Shown here: one piece after another, positions 16,385 to 24,129 of the stretch
Layout: the number at the start of each line of letters is the position of its first letter
How positions within the stretch are numbered: position 1 is the stretch's first letter
Assembly (NCBI GenBank): GCA_964409165.1
Contig: CAYPCH010000027.1
Location: 1 to 33,828, forward strand
Source of the DNA: CAYPCH01 sp964409165
GTDB taxonomy: Bacteria > Bacillota > Clostridia > Acetivibrionales > Acetivibrionaceae
DNA: 33,828 bases
Direction: 5' to 3'
Position numbers and translations under genes: made by a program
Notes under the pieces: model-generated
The model's database searches: none
What the model saw: only the letters and a program-made list of their open reading frames with translations
What the model was told of the DNA's origin: nothing

Positions 16385-17032
16385 TTGAAAGCTTTAAATG
16401 GTAAAAAAATTATTGATGTTGATATAATGGATATAGTTTCTGGGTATTCCACTGTGGTTATAGACATAGGAACTGGTGATGGCAGATTTGTCTACAAGAA
16501 GGCTAAGGAGTGTCCGGAAGCATTTTTTATAGGGATAGACCCAGCGGCTGAGAATATGGTGGAATTTTCGTCAAAGGTTATAAAAAAGCCATCAAAAGGA
16601 GGGTTGAGCAATGTACTTTATGCCGTTTCAAGTGTAGAGGGAATGCCTGACGATATGAAGGATATAGCAGCTCAAATATATGTAAATTTGCCGTGGGGCA
16701 GCCTTCTTGAAGGTATTATTAAGGGAAATGAAGATGTGCTCAATAACATTGTTAAAACAGCCAAACCACCTGAGGCAAATCTGGATTTTTGCTTTACGTA
16801 TAACGACCTTTATGAGGTTGGAGAGATGAACAGAAGGGATTTGCCCGAGTTGTCCCACGAGTACATAAATACTGTAATGAAGCCTTTATACGAAAGTAAA
16901 GGAATCATATTTAAAAGTGCAGATACCATTTCGAATGAAACCCTGCGGGAATATGGAACGCAGTGGGCGAAAAGGCTGGGTTTTGGAAGAACCCGCGAGG
17001 TTTACAGAGTCAGTGCCGTCATATTGAAGTGA
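16385..17032 (+). CDS. 16S rRNA (adenine-1408-N1)-methyltransferase, KamB/NpmA family
   Basis: Predicted to methylate N1 of A1408 in the 16S decoding site from S-adenosylmethionine, which in KamB and NpmA gives resistance to kanamycin, apramycin and related aminoglycosides. The SAM-binding motif is VIDIGTGDGRFVY (25-37), with acidic GIDP (50-53). The two family tryptophans that hold the target adenine are present: W104 in NLPWGSLL and W194 in QWAKRLGFGR. KKPSKGGLSNVLY (67-79) is also typical. The length of 215 matches the family. The start is TTG at 16385, after AGAAGGAAGG. Base composition resembles the neighbours, so recent transfer is not evident. tRNA methyltransferase TrmB is the main alternative and lacks the second tryptophan. 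Confidence 0.85.
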   Translation: MKALNGKKIIDVDIMDIVSGYSTVVIDIGTGDGRFVYKKAKECPEAFFIGIDPAAENMVEFSSKVIKKPSKGGLSNVLYAVSSVEGMPDDMKDIAAQIYVNLPWGSLLEGIIKGNEDVLNNIVKTAKPPEANLDFCFTYNDLYEVGEMNRRDLPELSHEYINTVMKPLYESKGIIFKSADTISNETLREYGTQWAKRLGFGRTREVYRVSAVILK

Positions 17033-17077
17033 AAAATATGCATAGCGGTTAGCATTTCTATAAAACCTGGCAATATA

Positions 17078-17127
17078 AAAAAACCGACTGCCCAAACAGC
17101 AATCTGCTGTAACGCAACCGGTTTTTA
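17078..17127. terminator. Bidirectional terminator between methyltransferase and rubrerythrin genes
   Basis: AAAACCG near 17079-17085 pairs with CGGTTTT near 17119-17125, with an inner ACAGCA/TGCTGT stem (17096-17110). A and T runs on both sides let it serve both convergent genes. Confidence 0.7.
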
Positions 17128-17152
17128 TATTTAATAACTCAACTTTCTATTA

Positions 17153-17746
17153 CTAGTAGGTTTCAACAAAGACTTCAAAGAACGATTGTGGGTGAACACA
17201 TGCAGGACATTCCACGGGCGCGGATTTTCCTTCATGGATGTAACCACAGTTTGTACATTTCCAGTAAACCTTTCCGTCCTTTTCAAATACTTTTCCGCTT
17301 GCAATGTTTTCTGCCAGCTTATTGTATCTGATTTCATGTCTTTCCTCTGATAAGGCTATCATTTTAAAGGCAACTGCTATCTCAGGAAAACCTTCTTCCT
17401 CGGCAATTTTAGCAAACTCCGGATAAAGCATTGTCCATTCTTCGTTTTCACCGCTTGCAGCTGCTTTGAGATTATCGAGAGTGTTTCCTTGGGCTACAGG
17501 ATAAGTTGCATTTAATTCTATTGTTGCTGGCAGTTCGTCCTTAAGACCTTGAAGAAGAAACTTATAAAATCTTTTAGCATGTTCTTTTTCATTATCTGCA
17601 GTTTCAATAAATATGTTTTTGATTTGTTTGTATCCTTCTTTATCTGCAACCGACGCATAATATGTGTAACGGTTACGTGCCTGTGATTCTCCTGCAAAGG
17701 CTTTCAGCAGGTTTTCGGCTGTTTTTGTACCTTTTAAGCTTTTCAT
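17153..17746 (-). CDS. rbr: Rubrerythrin
   Basis: A non-haem diiron peroxidase that reduces hydrogen peroxide in anaerobes using electrons from rubredoxin. The N-terminal four-helix domain carries the ligand motifs ESQARNRY and DNEKEHAKRF, then PEFAKIAEEEGF and SEERHE. The C-terminal rubredoxin-like domain has CTNCGY and CPAC for the single iron. The 197-residue length is standard. I chose the ATG at 17746 (MKSLKGTKT) because AAGGAGG lies 7 nt before it; an ATG 33 nt upstream lacks a ribosome site. It is a single gene with a shared terminator downstream. I found no clear PerR box upstream. Confidence 0.94.
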   Translation of the reverse strand: MKSLKGTKTAENLLKAFAGESQARNRYTYYASVADKEGYKQIKNIFIETADNEKEHAKRFYKFLLQGLKDELPATIELNATYPVAQGNTLDNLKAAASGENEEWTMLYPEFAKIAEEEGFPEIAVAFKMIALSEERHEIRYNKLAENIASGKVFEKDGKVYWKCTNCGYIHEGKSAPVECPACVHPQSFFEVFVETY

Positions 17747-18155
17747 AAATTGCCTCCTTAGAAATATTATAATTAACATTTAATGATTTAATAATAAACA
17801 TCATACATAATCTATATACCATATTGCAATAGAAATAAACAAACTTTCATAGAAAACAGTTAGGTTTTTAATAGGATTCTATAAAGAATGAGTGTTCAAA
17901 TTTAAACATATAATTAGAATTGTACAATATGCTCTGAACACTCTGATAATAATTGTGTGTTAATAAAATTTATATTTTGTTATGTTTATTTTAATATTTG
18001 AATTGTGCATTAACTTGAAAAAGCAGGCTGAAAATTGTATAATAAAATAGATTGTACAAATTCTGTACAAAAATATACTAATATCCGAGCAAAAATGAAA
18101 AAGTGCTGGTGATTTTTTTAAAGAAACCAGTCAGAAAATGAAGGGGGCGAATGCC
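17747..18155. promoter_or_regulatory. Divergent intergenic region with pspA promoter and inverted repeat
   Basis: This region separates rubrerythrin (minus) from pspA (plus). The pspA promoter is TTGAAA (18015-18020), 17 nt, TATAAT (18038-18043). A 9-bp perfect inverted repeat, GAGTGTTCA (17890-17898) and TGAACACTC (17935-17943), flanks 36 bp that include the palindrome ATTGTACAAT. This could be a regulator site or a hairpin. No gene is seen. Confidence 0.6.
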
Positions 18156-18887
18156 ATGTCAATTTTAAGAAGATTTTCCGATATTATGGCATCCAATATT
18201 AATTCAATATTGGATAAGATGGAGGATCCGTCAAAGATGGTGGATCAGCTTTTAAGAAATCTTGAGGACGATCTCAATAAGGTAAAAGCTGAAACTGCAG
18301 GAGTAATGGCGGATGAAGCAAGATCAAAGAGAGAATTGGACGAGTGCTCATCGGAAATCAATAAAATGCAGGAATATGCACAGCGCGCAGTTAAAGCCGG
18401 AAACGATGATGATGCAAGAAAATTTCTTGCCAAGAAAGCACAACATACTTCAAGATACAATGAATTGAAAAAAGCTTATGACATGGCTGAGGGTAACGCT
18501 CAGAAGATGAAACAGATGCATGATAAGCTGGTAGAACAGATAAATGAGTTGAATGCAAGGAAGGGTTCGATAAAGGCTAAAATGGCAGTAGCCAAGGCTC
18601 AGGAAAGGGTTAATAAAATTGGAACGAGTGTTTCCAAGGCAGGATCGAGTTTGAACGCTTTTGATCGCATGGAGCAGAAGGCTGACCGCATGCTTGATGA
18701 GGCTAATGCTATGGCAGAGCTCAATGCTTCTGCAATGGAAGATGATTTGGATAATATGATGGACAAATATAGTGTGCCTGAGGCATCCATAGAGGATGAG
18801 CTTAATGCTTTGAAATCGAGTTTGGATGATAATGTTGAGGATGAACTTGCAAAGCTAAAAGAAGAAAACGATAAAGATACAGAGTAA
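18156..18887 (+). CDS. pspA: Phage shock protein A / IM30 family (ESCRT-III-like)
   Basis: A peripheral membrane protein that polymerises on stressed membranes and limits proton leakage. The N-terminal amphipathic helix (MSILRRFSDIMASNINSILD) is followed by MEDPSKMVDQLLRNLEDDL, a family signature, and long coiled coils over about 25-200. The acidic C-terminus ends in EELAKLKEENDKDTE-like sequence. The start at 18156 is preferred over 18138 because AAGGGGG lies 8 nt before it. The next two genes in the same direction match B. subtilis YdjG/H and YdjI, which accompany PspA there. A terminator hairpin (18907-18960) separates them, so they would be read mainly by read-through or from weak promoters. 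Confidence 0.9.
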   Translation: MSILRRFSDIMASNINSILDKMEDPSKMVDQLLRNLEDDLNKVKAETAGVMADEARSKRELDECSSEINKMQEYAQRAVKAGNDDDARKFLAKKAQHTSRYNELKKAYDMAEGNAQKMKQMHDKLVEQINELNARKGSIKAKMAVAKAQERVNKIGTSVSKAGSSLNAFDRMEQKADRMLDEANAMAELNASAMEDDLDNMMDKYSVPEASIEDELNALKSSLDDNVEDELAKLKEENDKDTE

Positions 18888-18906
18888 ACAGAACCTGGAA
18901 TTATTA

Positions 18907-18960
18907 AATGGCTGTAACCCAGTTTGATTTTTTTCTGTAGGTTACAGCCATTGTTTTTTT
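18907..18960 (+). terminator. Terminator after pspA
   Basis: AATGGCTGTAACC (18907-18919) pairs perfectly with GGTTACAGCCATT (18940-18952), followed by G and a run of Ts. It lies between pspA and the zinc-ribbon gene and may attenuate downstream expression. Confidence 0.85.
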
Positions 18961-18983
18961 AAAGACAGGAGGAATAGCCTAAT

Positions 18984-20147
18984 ATGGATATTGAGTCTGT
19001 GCAAAATAAGGAGGAAGTTTCTGAGGTTTATATTTGTTCTGGCTGTGGTGGAAACATGGAATATGATATATCCTCCCAGAAACTCAAATGTCCTTACTGC
19101 GGGACGGATATGGACATTAAAGAAGAAAGTTCGCTTATTAAGGAATATGACTTTAACGATATAATGGACAGGGAAGCGAATTCTGAATGGAACAATGAAG
19201 TGGATGTTATTAAGTGTGAAAGTTGTGGTGCCGAGAGTGTTGTTGAAAAGCACCAGACTGCATTGTACTGTAGTTACTGTGGTTCGTCCCATGTGCTGGA
19301 AAGCAAGCAGTCTGCAGGGATAAGACCTGAGGCTATTATTCCGTTTAAAATAGACATTCACAGAACTAAAGATTTGTTTGACAAATGGGTTGGCAGAAGG
19401 TGGCTTGCTCCTGGAAATTTAAAAAAGCTTTATCAGAGTGATAAGCTGAAATCCGTATATGTACCTTATTGGACTTATGATGCAGACACATACAATGTAT
19501 ACACGGCTCAGGGCGGAAAGGTATATTATGAAAATGTTAAACGAGACGGCAAAACCGTACGTGAGCGCAAGGTGCGATGGTACAATGTAAAGGGGCGGTT
19601 TGAAAGAATTTTTGATGATGTGCATGTGAATGCATCAAAAAACTTTGATGAGTCGCTAATGAGAAAGATTGAGCCTTATAAAACAGTTGAACTTGAGCCG
19701 TACAAACCGCAGTACATATCAGGATATATGGCTGAAAGGTACAGTATTGGCGTAGTTCAGTGTTTTGAAGGGGCAAAAAGGAAGATGAAGGATATATTGA
19801 CGGGTGAGGCGCGTGAACTGGTATTGAAAAAATACGACGAGGTGCGTGACATGAAGATAAATACCAGTTACAGCGATGTGAAATACAAGCATGTACTTTT
19901 ACCTGTATGGACAGCCCAATATGACTATAACGGCAAAAAATACAGGTATATGATTAATGGGCAGAACGGAAAGGTGTCAGGACAGTCGCCGTTAAGTCCG
20001 GTGAAGATAACATTGCTTGTGTTGCTTGCTATCGGTGCTATATTTGCTTACCTGTATTTCAGTGGCAACCTGCCCTTCTCACATAATCCTGCACTACTGC
20101 AACAGACGAGGATAATACCGCTTATGCAGTATTTATTATATTATTAA
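18984..20147 (+). CDS. Double zinc-ribbon membrane protein (YdjG/YdjH-like)
   Basis: Residues of about 18-40 (CSGCGGNMEYDISSQKLKCP, then YCG) and about 77-99 (CESCGAESVV to CSYCG) are two zinc ribbons. The central part (110-330) is a soluble domain rich in Trp and Tyr with VPYWTYD and LLPVWTAQYDYNGKKY. One hydrophobic segment near 345-365 anchors the C-terminus to the membrane. Proteins of this type are annotated as TFIIB-type zinc-ribbon proteins and accompany PspA in Firmicutes. The ribbons probably mediate protein contacts rather than DNA binding; that is inference. AGGAGG precedes the ATG. Confidence 0.72.
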   Translation: MDIESVQNKEEVSEVYICSGCGGNMEYDISSQKLKCPYCGTDMDIKEESSLIKEYDFNDIMDREANSEWNNEVDVIKCESCGAESVVEKHQTALYCSYCGSSHVLESKQSAGIRPEAIIPFKIDIHRTKDLFDKWVGRRWLAPGNLKKLYQSDKLKSVYVPYWTYDADTYNVYTAQGGKVYYENVKRDGKTVRERKVRWYNVKGRFERIFDDVHVNASKNFDESLMRKIEPYKTVELEPYKPQYISGYMAERYSIGVVQCFEGAKRKMKDILTGEARELVLKKYDEVRDMKINTSYSDVKYKHVLLPVWTAQYDYNGKKYRYMINGQNGKVSGQSPLSPVKITLLVLLAIGAIFAYLYFSGNLPFSHNPALLQQTRIIPLMQYLLYY

Positions 20148-20278
20148 AGACCTAAGAGTAGTAAAATATTAAGTTATTGACATATAGTATACGTAATGTG
20201 AAAATACGTTAATGACACATATCATTAAACTGTAAGTATCATGTGTTACAAAGAGTAGTCTAAAGGAGGAATTAGATA

Positions 20279-21337
20279 ATGGGTTTTTTTGGGAAACAAC
20301 TATTAAATGTTATCGAATGGAATGAAACGCGGGACGATGTTTTGTTCTGGAAATGGCGCAATAGTGAAATAAAAAAAGGAAGTCGGCTAATAATAAAACC
20401 GGGGCAGGATGCAATATTCCTTCACAATGGTAAAATAGAAGGTGTTTTCAGGGATGAAGGCAATTATGAGATTGAAACGCAGATTATTCCTTTCCTGAGT
20501 ACACTCAAAGGGTTTAAATTTGGTTTTAACAGTGGCTTAAGAGCCGAAGTAATGTTTGTGAACACCAAAGAATTTTTGGTAAGATGGGGGACTAAGAACT
20601 CAATTAACATACCATCCCCAAGAATGCCGGGAGGTATTCCTATAAGAAGTTTCGGTACCTTTAGTGTCAAAATAGACGATTATATTGTTTTAATTGATAA
20701 AATAGCCGGTGTTAAGCAGCAATTTACCGTTGATGACATCAAGGAGCGCACACTGTCATTATTGGATCAACTACTTATGAAATGGATTGTTAAAGAGGGT
20801 AAAGACATGTTTAATCTTCAGGCTAATTCCTACGACATTTCAAAAGGCATTAAGGCTGACCTTGACATGGAGCTTTTAAAAATTGGTTTAACAGTTACGA
20901 ATTTTGCAATTTCAAGCTTCAATTATCCTGAAAAGATTCAGAAAATGATAGAGAAGAATGCTTCCAATGAAATGGTGGGAGATGTTTCAAAATACAGGGA
21001 TATCGGAATGGTAGATGCCATGGTAAATAACCCCGGAGGCGGTATGTCAGAGATGGCTCAGACTGGTGCCGGTATGGCTATGGGAATTGAAATGATGAAG
21101 CAGATGACAAGAAGCATGTCAGACAACAATGATAGGGCACCGCAGGCAGGTACAATAATTTGTTCAGGCTGTAACCAGCCTGTTAATGAAAACATGAAGT
21201 TTTGTAGCAACTGTGGCGCCAAGATAGTGAAAGCACAGGCTTCAAGCTCAGGCGATTCGAGGTTTTGCCACAACTGCGGCACAAAACTTGTGTCCGAAGC
21301 AAAATTCTGCAGTGGATGCGGTACTAAACAGGATTAG
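20279..21337 (+). CDS. SPFH-domain protein with C-terminal zinc ribbons (YdjI-like)
   Basis: Residues of about 25-225 form an SPFH/band-7-like domain of the virion-core-protein type seen in B. subtilis YdjI, starting GFFGKQLLNVIEWNE. There is no clear transmembrane helix. A Gly/Met-rich stretch (about 235-280: MVNNPGGGMSEMAQTGAGMA) links to two zinc ribbons, CSGCNQPVNENMKFCSNCG and CHNCGTKLVSEAKFCSGCG. SPFH proteins organise membrane domains, and YdjI is reported to recruit PspA to the membrane in B. subtilis. The order PspA, zinc-ribbon protein, SPFH protein supports the same role here. AAAGGAGG precedes the ATG. Confidence 0.82.
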   Translation: MGFFGKQLLNVIEWNETRDDVLFWKWRNSEIKKGSRLIIKPGQDAIFLHNGKIEGVFRDEGNYEIETQIIPFLSTLKGFKFGFNSGLRAEVMFVNTKEFLVRWGTKNSINIPSPRMPGGIPIRSFGTFSVKIDDYIVLIDKIAGVKQQFTVDDIKERTLSLLDQLLMKWIVKEGKDMFNLQANSYDISKGIKADLDMELLKIGLTVTNFAISSFNYPEKIQKMIEKNASNEMVGDVSKYRDIGMVDAMVNNPGGGMSEMAQTGAGMAMGIEMMKQMTRSMSDNNDRAPQAGTIICSGCNQPVNENMKFCSNCGAKIVKAQASSSGDSRFCHNCGTKLVSEAKFCSGCGTKQD

Positions 21338-21350
21338 GAATTCTTAAATC

Positions 21351-21501
21351 TCAATAACTTAACATTCCCACCTATAGTGTTTTGAGGCTCTGGTTGCTCA
21401 CAAGTTAAGGTCAAAAAGTTTACTTTTTGAGCTTAACTTGTGAGCAATGCTGCAACAGCAGCAAAGAGCCCATAAATACTGTTGGAAAGTTGAGTCAATA
21501 A
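21351..21501. mobile_element. Palindromic MITE, copy 2 (inverted), with perfect 7-bp target duplication
   Basis: The element is 21358-21494 (137 bp), the reverse complement of copy 1 with a few changes. The flanks are TCAATAA on both sides (21351-21357 and 21495-21501). TTGCTCACAAGTTAAGGTCA and its near-exact complement form the inner stem. Relative to copy 1 it keeps more of the inner symmetry but has GCTGCAACAGCAGC in one arm. It carries no gene, so mobility would need a transposase encoded elsewhere. Confidence 0.86.
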
Positions 21502-21551
21502 TGATTATTAAAAAGTATTTACGGATTTGCCTCTGTACAAATGGAGTAAAT

Positions 21552-21585
21552 AAAGGGCTTGCAGAATTTAACTGTAAGCCCTTTT
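21552..21585. terminator. Bidirectional terminator near 21570
   Basis: GGGCTTGCAG pairs with CTGTAAGCCC around AATTTAA, with flanking AAA and TTTT. It can end transcripts of the SPFH gene (plus) and of the small membrane protein gene (minus). Confidence 0.78.
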
Positions 21586-21621
21586 GAAATCAATTTTATA
21601 TTGTTAATCTTTAATTATCAA

Positions 21622-22080
21622 TTATTTTTTTTTCCCGAACAGAGACCTTAAGAATAGACCTGCCCCTGCGGCTGTCATACCATACATCAGAATCCCATAG
21701 TAGAGGGGTATAGGTTTGAATTTAATCTTAAGCACCATAAGTATGCCTAATAGTACTGTTAGAATACCAAACACAAAAAGCAACCATCCCAAAACATTCT
21801 TATTATTGAAAAAAAGAATACCTATTCCGAAAATCAAAGGCAGAAGAACCAAACCAAAAGGCATATTAAAACCCATAAAATCGGACAATGCTGAAGTGTT
21901 CGTATATAGAGTGGTGTTCTGAGTTATCAAATAAACACCGAGAAAAAATAGTATAATTCCGACAAAGAACTCAAGAACACTGCTGTTTGACGGTTTTCTA
22001 CTTCTGCTGTTATAGTTAATATCGAAATTATCGTCCATATCATCAAATCTACTTTCTTTATTGTTGTTACGGTTTCTCAT
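21622..22080 (-). CDS. Small membrane protein with about four transmembrane segments
   Basis: The 152 residues begin with a hydrophilic Asn/Arg/Asp-rich tail (1-33), then hydrophobic segments at about 35-55, 72-90, 95-115 and 125-143, and end in a basic FGKKK. The arrangement resembles LiaI/LiaF-type transmembrane domains common in Firmicute envelope-stress loci, but I cannot assign a family with confidence. GGGAGG lies 7 nt before the ATG. It is convergent with the PspA-associated genes and divergent from mscS. Confidence 0.65.
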   Translation of the reverse strand: MRNRNNNKESRFDDMDDNFDINYNSRSRKPSNSSVLEFFVGIILFFLGVYLITQNTTLYTNTSALSDFMGFNMPFGLVLLPLIFGIGILFFNNKNVLGWLLFVFGILTVLLGILMVLKIKFKPIPLYYGILMYGMTAAGAGLFLRSLFGKKK

Positions 22081-22390
22081 ATAATGACCTCCCGTTTAGA
22101 CTATGTTAACCACGAAAATGATTATACATTAGAGTTGGAAAATTTGGTTTTCGTGATGTTGTATAAAGGAAATTATAGTGCGATACAAATCCTTTATTGT
22201 ATTGAATATAGGTAAATCCTCTTTACATCAATTACAAAACATTGTACAATTATTAAATGGAAACAGATTTCCATGCTAAAATACGGATAATAAATAATTT
22301 TATCACAATTATGTATTAATGTCAATAAGCTTGAAAGGCGAATCTGTATTCTGCAGATAATATCGGAAACAAAGGAAAGGGGTTCGGCAT
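22081..22390. promoter_or_regulatory. Divergent upstream region with putative mscS promoter
   Basis: No gene is visible. A plus-strand promoter is likely: TTTACA (22222-22227), 17 nt, TACAAT (22245-22250), giving a leader of about 130 nt to mscS. The -10 overlaps the palindrome ATTGTACAAT, also found upstream of pspA. Confidence 0.45.
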
Positions 22391-23212
22391 ATGCAAGTTT
22401 ACATACAAAATTTTATTAATACGGTACTAATCCCAGCGATTAAGTCGTTAGCTCTTGCTATTATCGTATTGATAGTAGGTTTGTTTGCTATTAAATGGGG
22501 TATTAAAAAACTAAAAGTAGTTGTGTATAAATCAAAGATTGATAGTAGTTTGAAGCCTTTTGTAGTATCATTAGCCGATGCGGCACTTAAAATTTTTCTG
22601 GTAATATCCGTTATCGGAATTTTAGGTGTGCAGACATCTTCATTTGTTGCTGTACTTGCCTCCGCAGGTCTTGCAATAGGTCTTGCATTCCAAGGCTCTC
22701 TTTCAAATTTTGCAGGTGGGGTGCTAATTCTCACGTCAAAACCGTTTGGTGTAGGAAACTACATTGAAGCAAATGGATACGCAGGGACTGTTGAATCCAT
22801 AAAGATTTTGTATACCGAATTGGTTACTCCAGACAACAAGGTTATATTTATTCCCAATGGAAATCTGGCAAATTCGAGTATAGTAAACTATTCAATGAAA
22901 GAGACAAGACGCGTTGATTTGAAATTTTATGTATCATATAACGAAAACAATTCTGAAGTGATAAGCACAATAAAGAGTGTTATAGAAGAACAGCCGCTTG
23001 TGTTAAAAGACCCTGAACCTTTTGTGAGAATGTCGGAGCATGGTGAACGTGCAGTTGTTTATACTGTGAGGGCATGGGTTAAATCCAAGGATTATTGGGA
23101 AGTGTATTTCAATATTACTGAAGAGGTCAAAAGAAATTTTGATGATAAGGACATAGAAATACCTTATCCACAAATTGATGTCCATATGAAAGGGGTAATA
23201 GATAGAGAGTAG
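22391..23212 (+). CDS. mscS: Small-conductance mechanosensitive channel, MscS family
   Basis: A heptameric membrane channel that opens under membrane tension and releases solutes during hypo-osmotic shock. Three transmembrane helices lie at about 12-37, 58-80 and 85-115. The pore-lining TM3, SAGLAIGLAFQGSLSNFAGG (91-110), has the Gly/Ala pattern of the family. PFGVGNYIE and the beta-domain motif VTPDNKVIFIPNGNL follow. The 273-residue length is close to E. coli MscS. AAAGGGG lies 8 nt before the ATG. The C39-like protease gene follows after 28 nt, so the two probably share a transcript. Confidence 0.92.
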   Translation: MQVYIQNFINTVLIPAIKSLALAIIVLIVGLFAIKWGIKKLKVVVYKSKIDSSLKPFVVSLADAALKIFLVISVIGILGVQTSSFVAVLASAGLAIGLAFQGSLSNFAGGVLILTSKPFGVGNYIEANGYAGTVESIKILYTELVTPDNKVIFIPNGNLANSSIVNYSMKETRRVDLKFYVSYNENNSEVISTIKSVIEEQPLVLKDPEPFVRMSEHGERAVVYTVRAWVKSKDYWEVYFNITEEVKRNFDDKDIEIPYPQIDVHMKGVIDRE

Positions 23213-23240
23213 GAATTTTTGAAGTAGGGAGGGCTGAACA

Positions 23241-24050
23241 TTGTATTATAACCCGAATGTTTTTGTTACTCTTTTTTTAGCGGGAATACTTTGGTTTATA
23301 GGGTTTAAATTTTCCAAAACCCCATTAGGAAGTAAACATGGATTGTTTACAGGTCTGTTGCTTTTTATATTATGTATTCCAGGATTCTTGATTGTATTTG
23401 CTAATATATTACCATTTAAAGACACTGTGTTTTTTAAGGAATATAGAAGCATAGAATTTATTGAGGTGTCAGCTTCTTTGATCCCTGCATTCTGCGGTTA
23501 TATTTTAGGGCTGAAGCCCTTGTCTTCTAAAGTAAGATGGAAAATCTACAGCAAGTATATTTATATTCTATGTTTTGTAATGGTACTTTCTCCCTTTGTA
23601 TCATCAATTATCTTTCCTGTAGAGTTTATGTATAAATTATCGGACAATTGGTGTGGAGATATATGCTTGCAGACATCGGAAGTAACATGTGCACCGGCGT
23701 CGCTCGCGTCTGTTTTCAAGTATTACGGAATTGAGCAGACTGAAAAGGATATAGCAAAAGCTGTATATACTAGCTTACTTGGAACTGAAGACTACTATAT
23801 AGTAAGGTATGCAAGAAAGAACGGTTTCAAAGTAAATATGTATAATAATATGGAAGCAAAACACATACCTGTACCTTCTATAATAACGGTGAAAGTTCAG
23901 AATATCTGGCATTCTGTAGCAGTATTAGGCAAAAAAGGTGGTTATCTTATCATTGGAGACCCCTTAATTGGAAGGGTAGCATATTCTTTTGATGAAATCG
24001 TTGATGAGTATGAATTTGGCGGGGAAGCATATCATTTTATAAGGGAATAG
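23241..24050 (+). CDS. Membrane-anchored C39-like cysteine peptidase
   Basis: The N-terminal half (1-130) has about four transmembrane segments (7-22, 35-55, 72-90, 105-125). The C-terminal half is a C39-type papain-like domain: Q144, the nucleophile C150 in SEVTCAPASLASVFKYYG, H224 in IWHSVAVLG and D240 in IIGDPLIG. C39 peptidases cleave peptide leaders after double glycine, normally as the N-terminal domain of an ABC exporter; here there is no ABC domain. The start is TTG at 23241 after GGGAGGG. A peptide with a GG leader is encoded convergently 79 bp away and may be its substrate. Cell-wall peptide cleavage is an alternative. Confidence 0.75.
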   Translation: MYYNPNVFVTLFLAGILWFIGFKFSKTPLGSKHGLFTGLLLFILCIPGFLIVFANILPFKDTVFFKEYRSIEFIEVSASLIPAFCGYILGLKPLSSKVRWKIYSKYIYILCFVMVLSPFVSSIIFPVEFMYKLSDNWCGDICLQTSEVTCAPASLASVFKYYGIEQTEKDIAKAVYTSLLGTEDYYIVRYARKNGFKVNMYNNMEAKHIPVPSIITVKVQNIWHSVAVLGKKGGYLIIGDPLIGRVAYSFDEIVDEYEFGGEAYHFIRE

Positions 24051-24081
24051 CGAGAGCAGTATTTTTAAAAGGAGATACAAA

Positions 24082-24106
24082 GAAAAAGCATGGATTTAAA
24101 CCATGC
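24082..24106 (-). terminator. Terminator of the precursor peptide gene
   Basis: On the minus strand GCATGG, loop TTTAAAT, CCATGC is followed by TTTTTCTTT. It lies 24 bp after the peptide stop codon. Confidence 0.75.
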
Positions 24107-24129
24107 AGCAACTCAATATACTATTAATA

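Noticed and set aside
17747..17830. PerR box upstream of rubrerythrin
   Set aside because: The best stretch matches the 15-bp consensus only weakly and is not palindromic.
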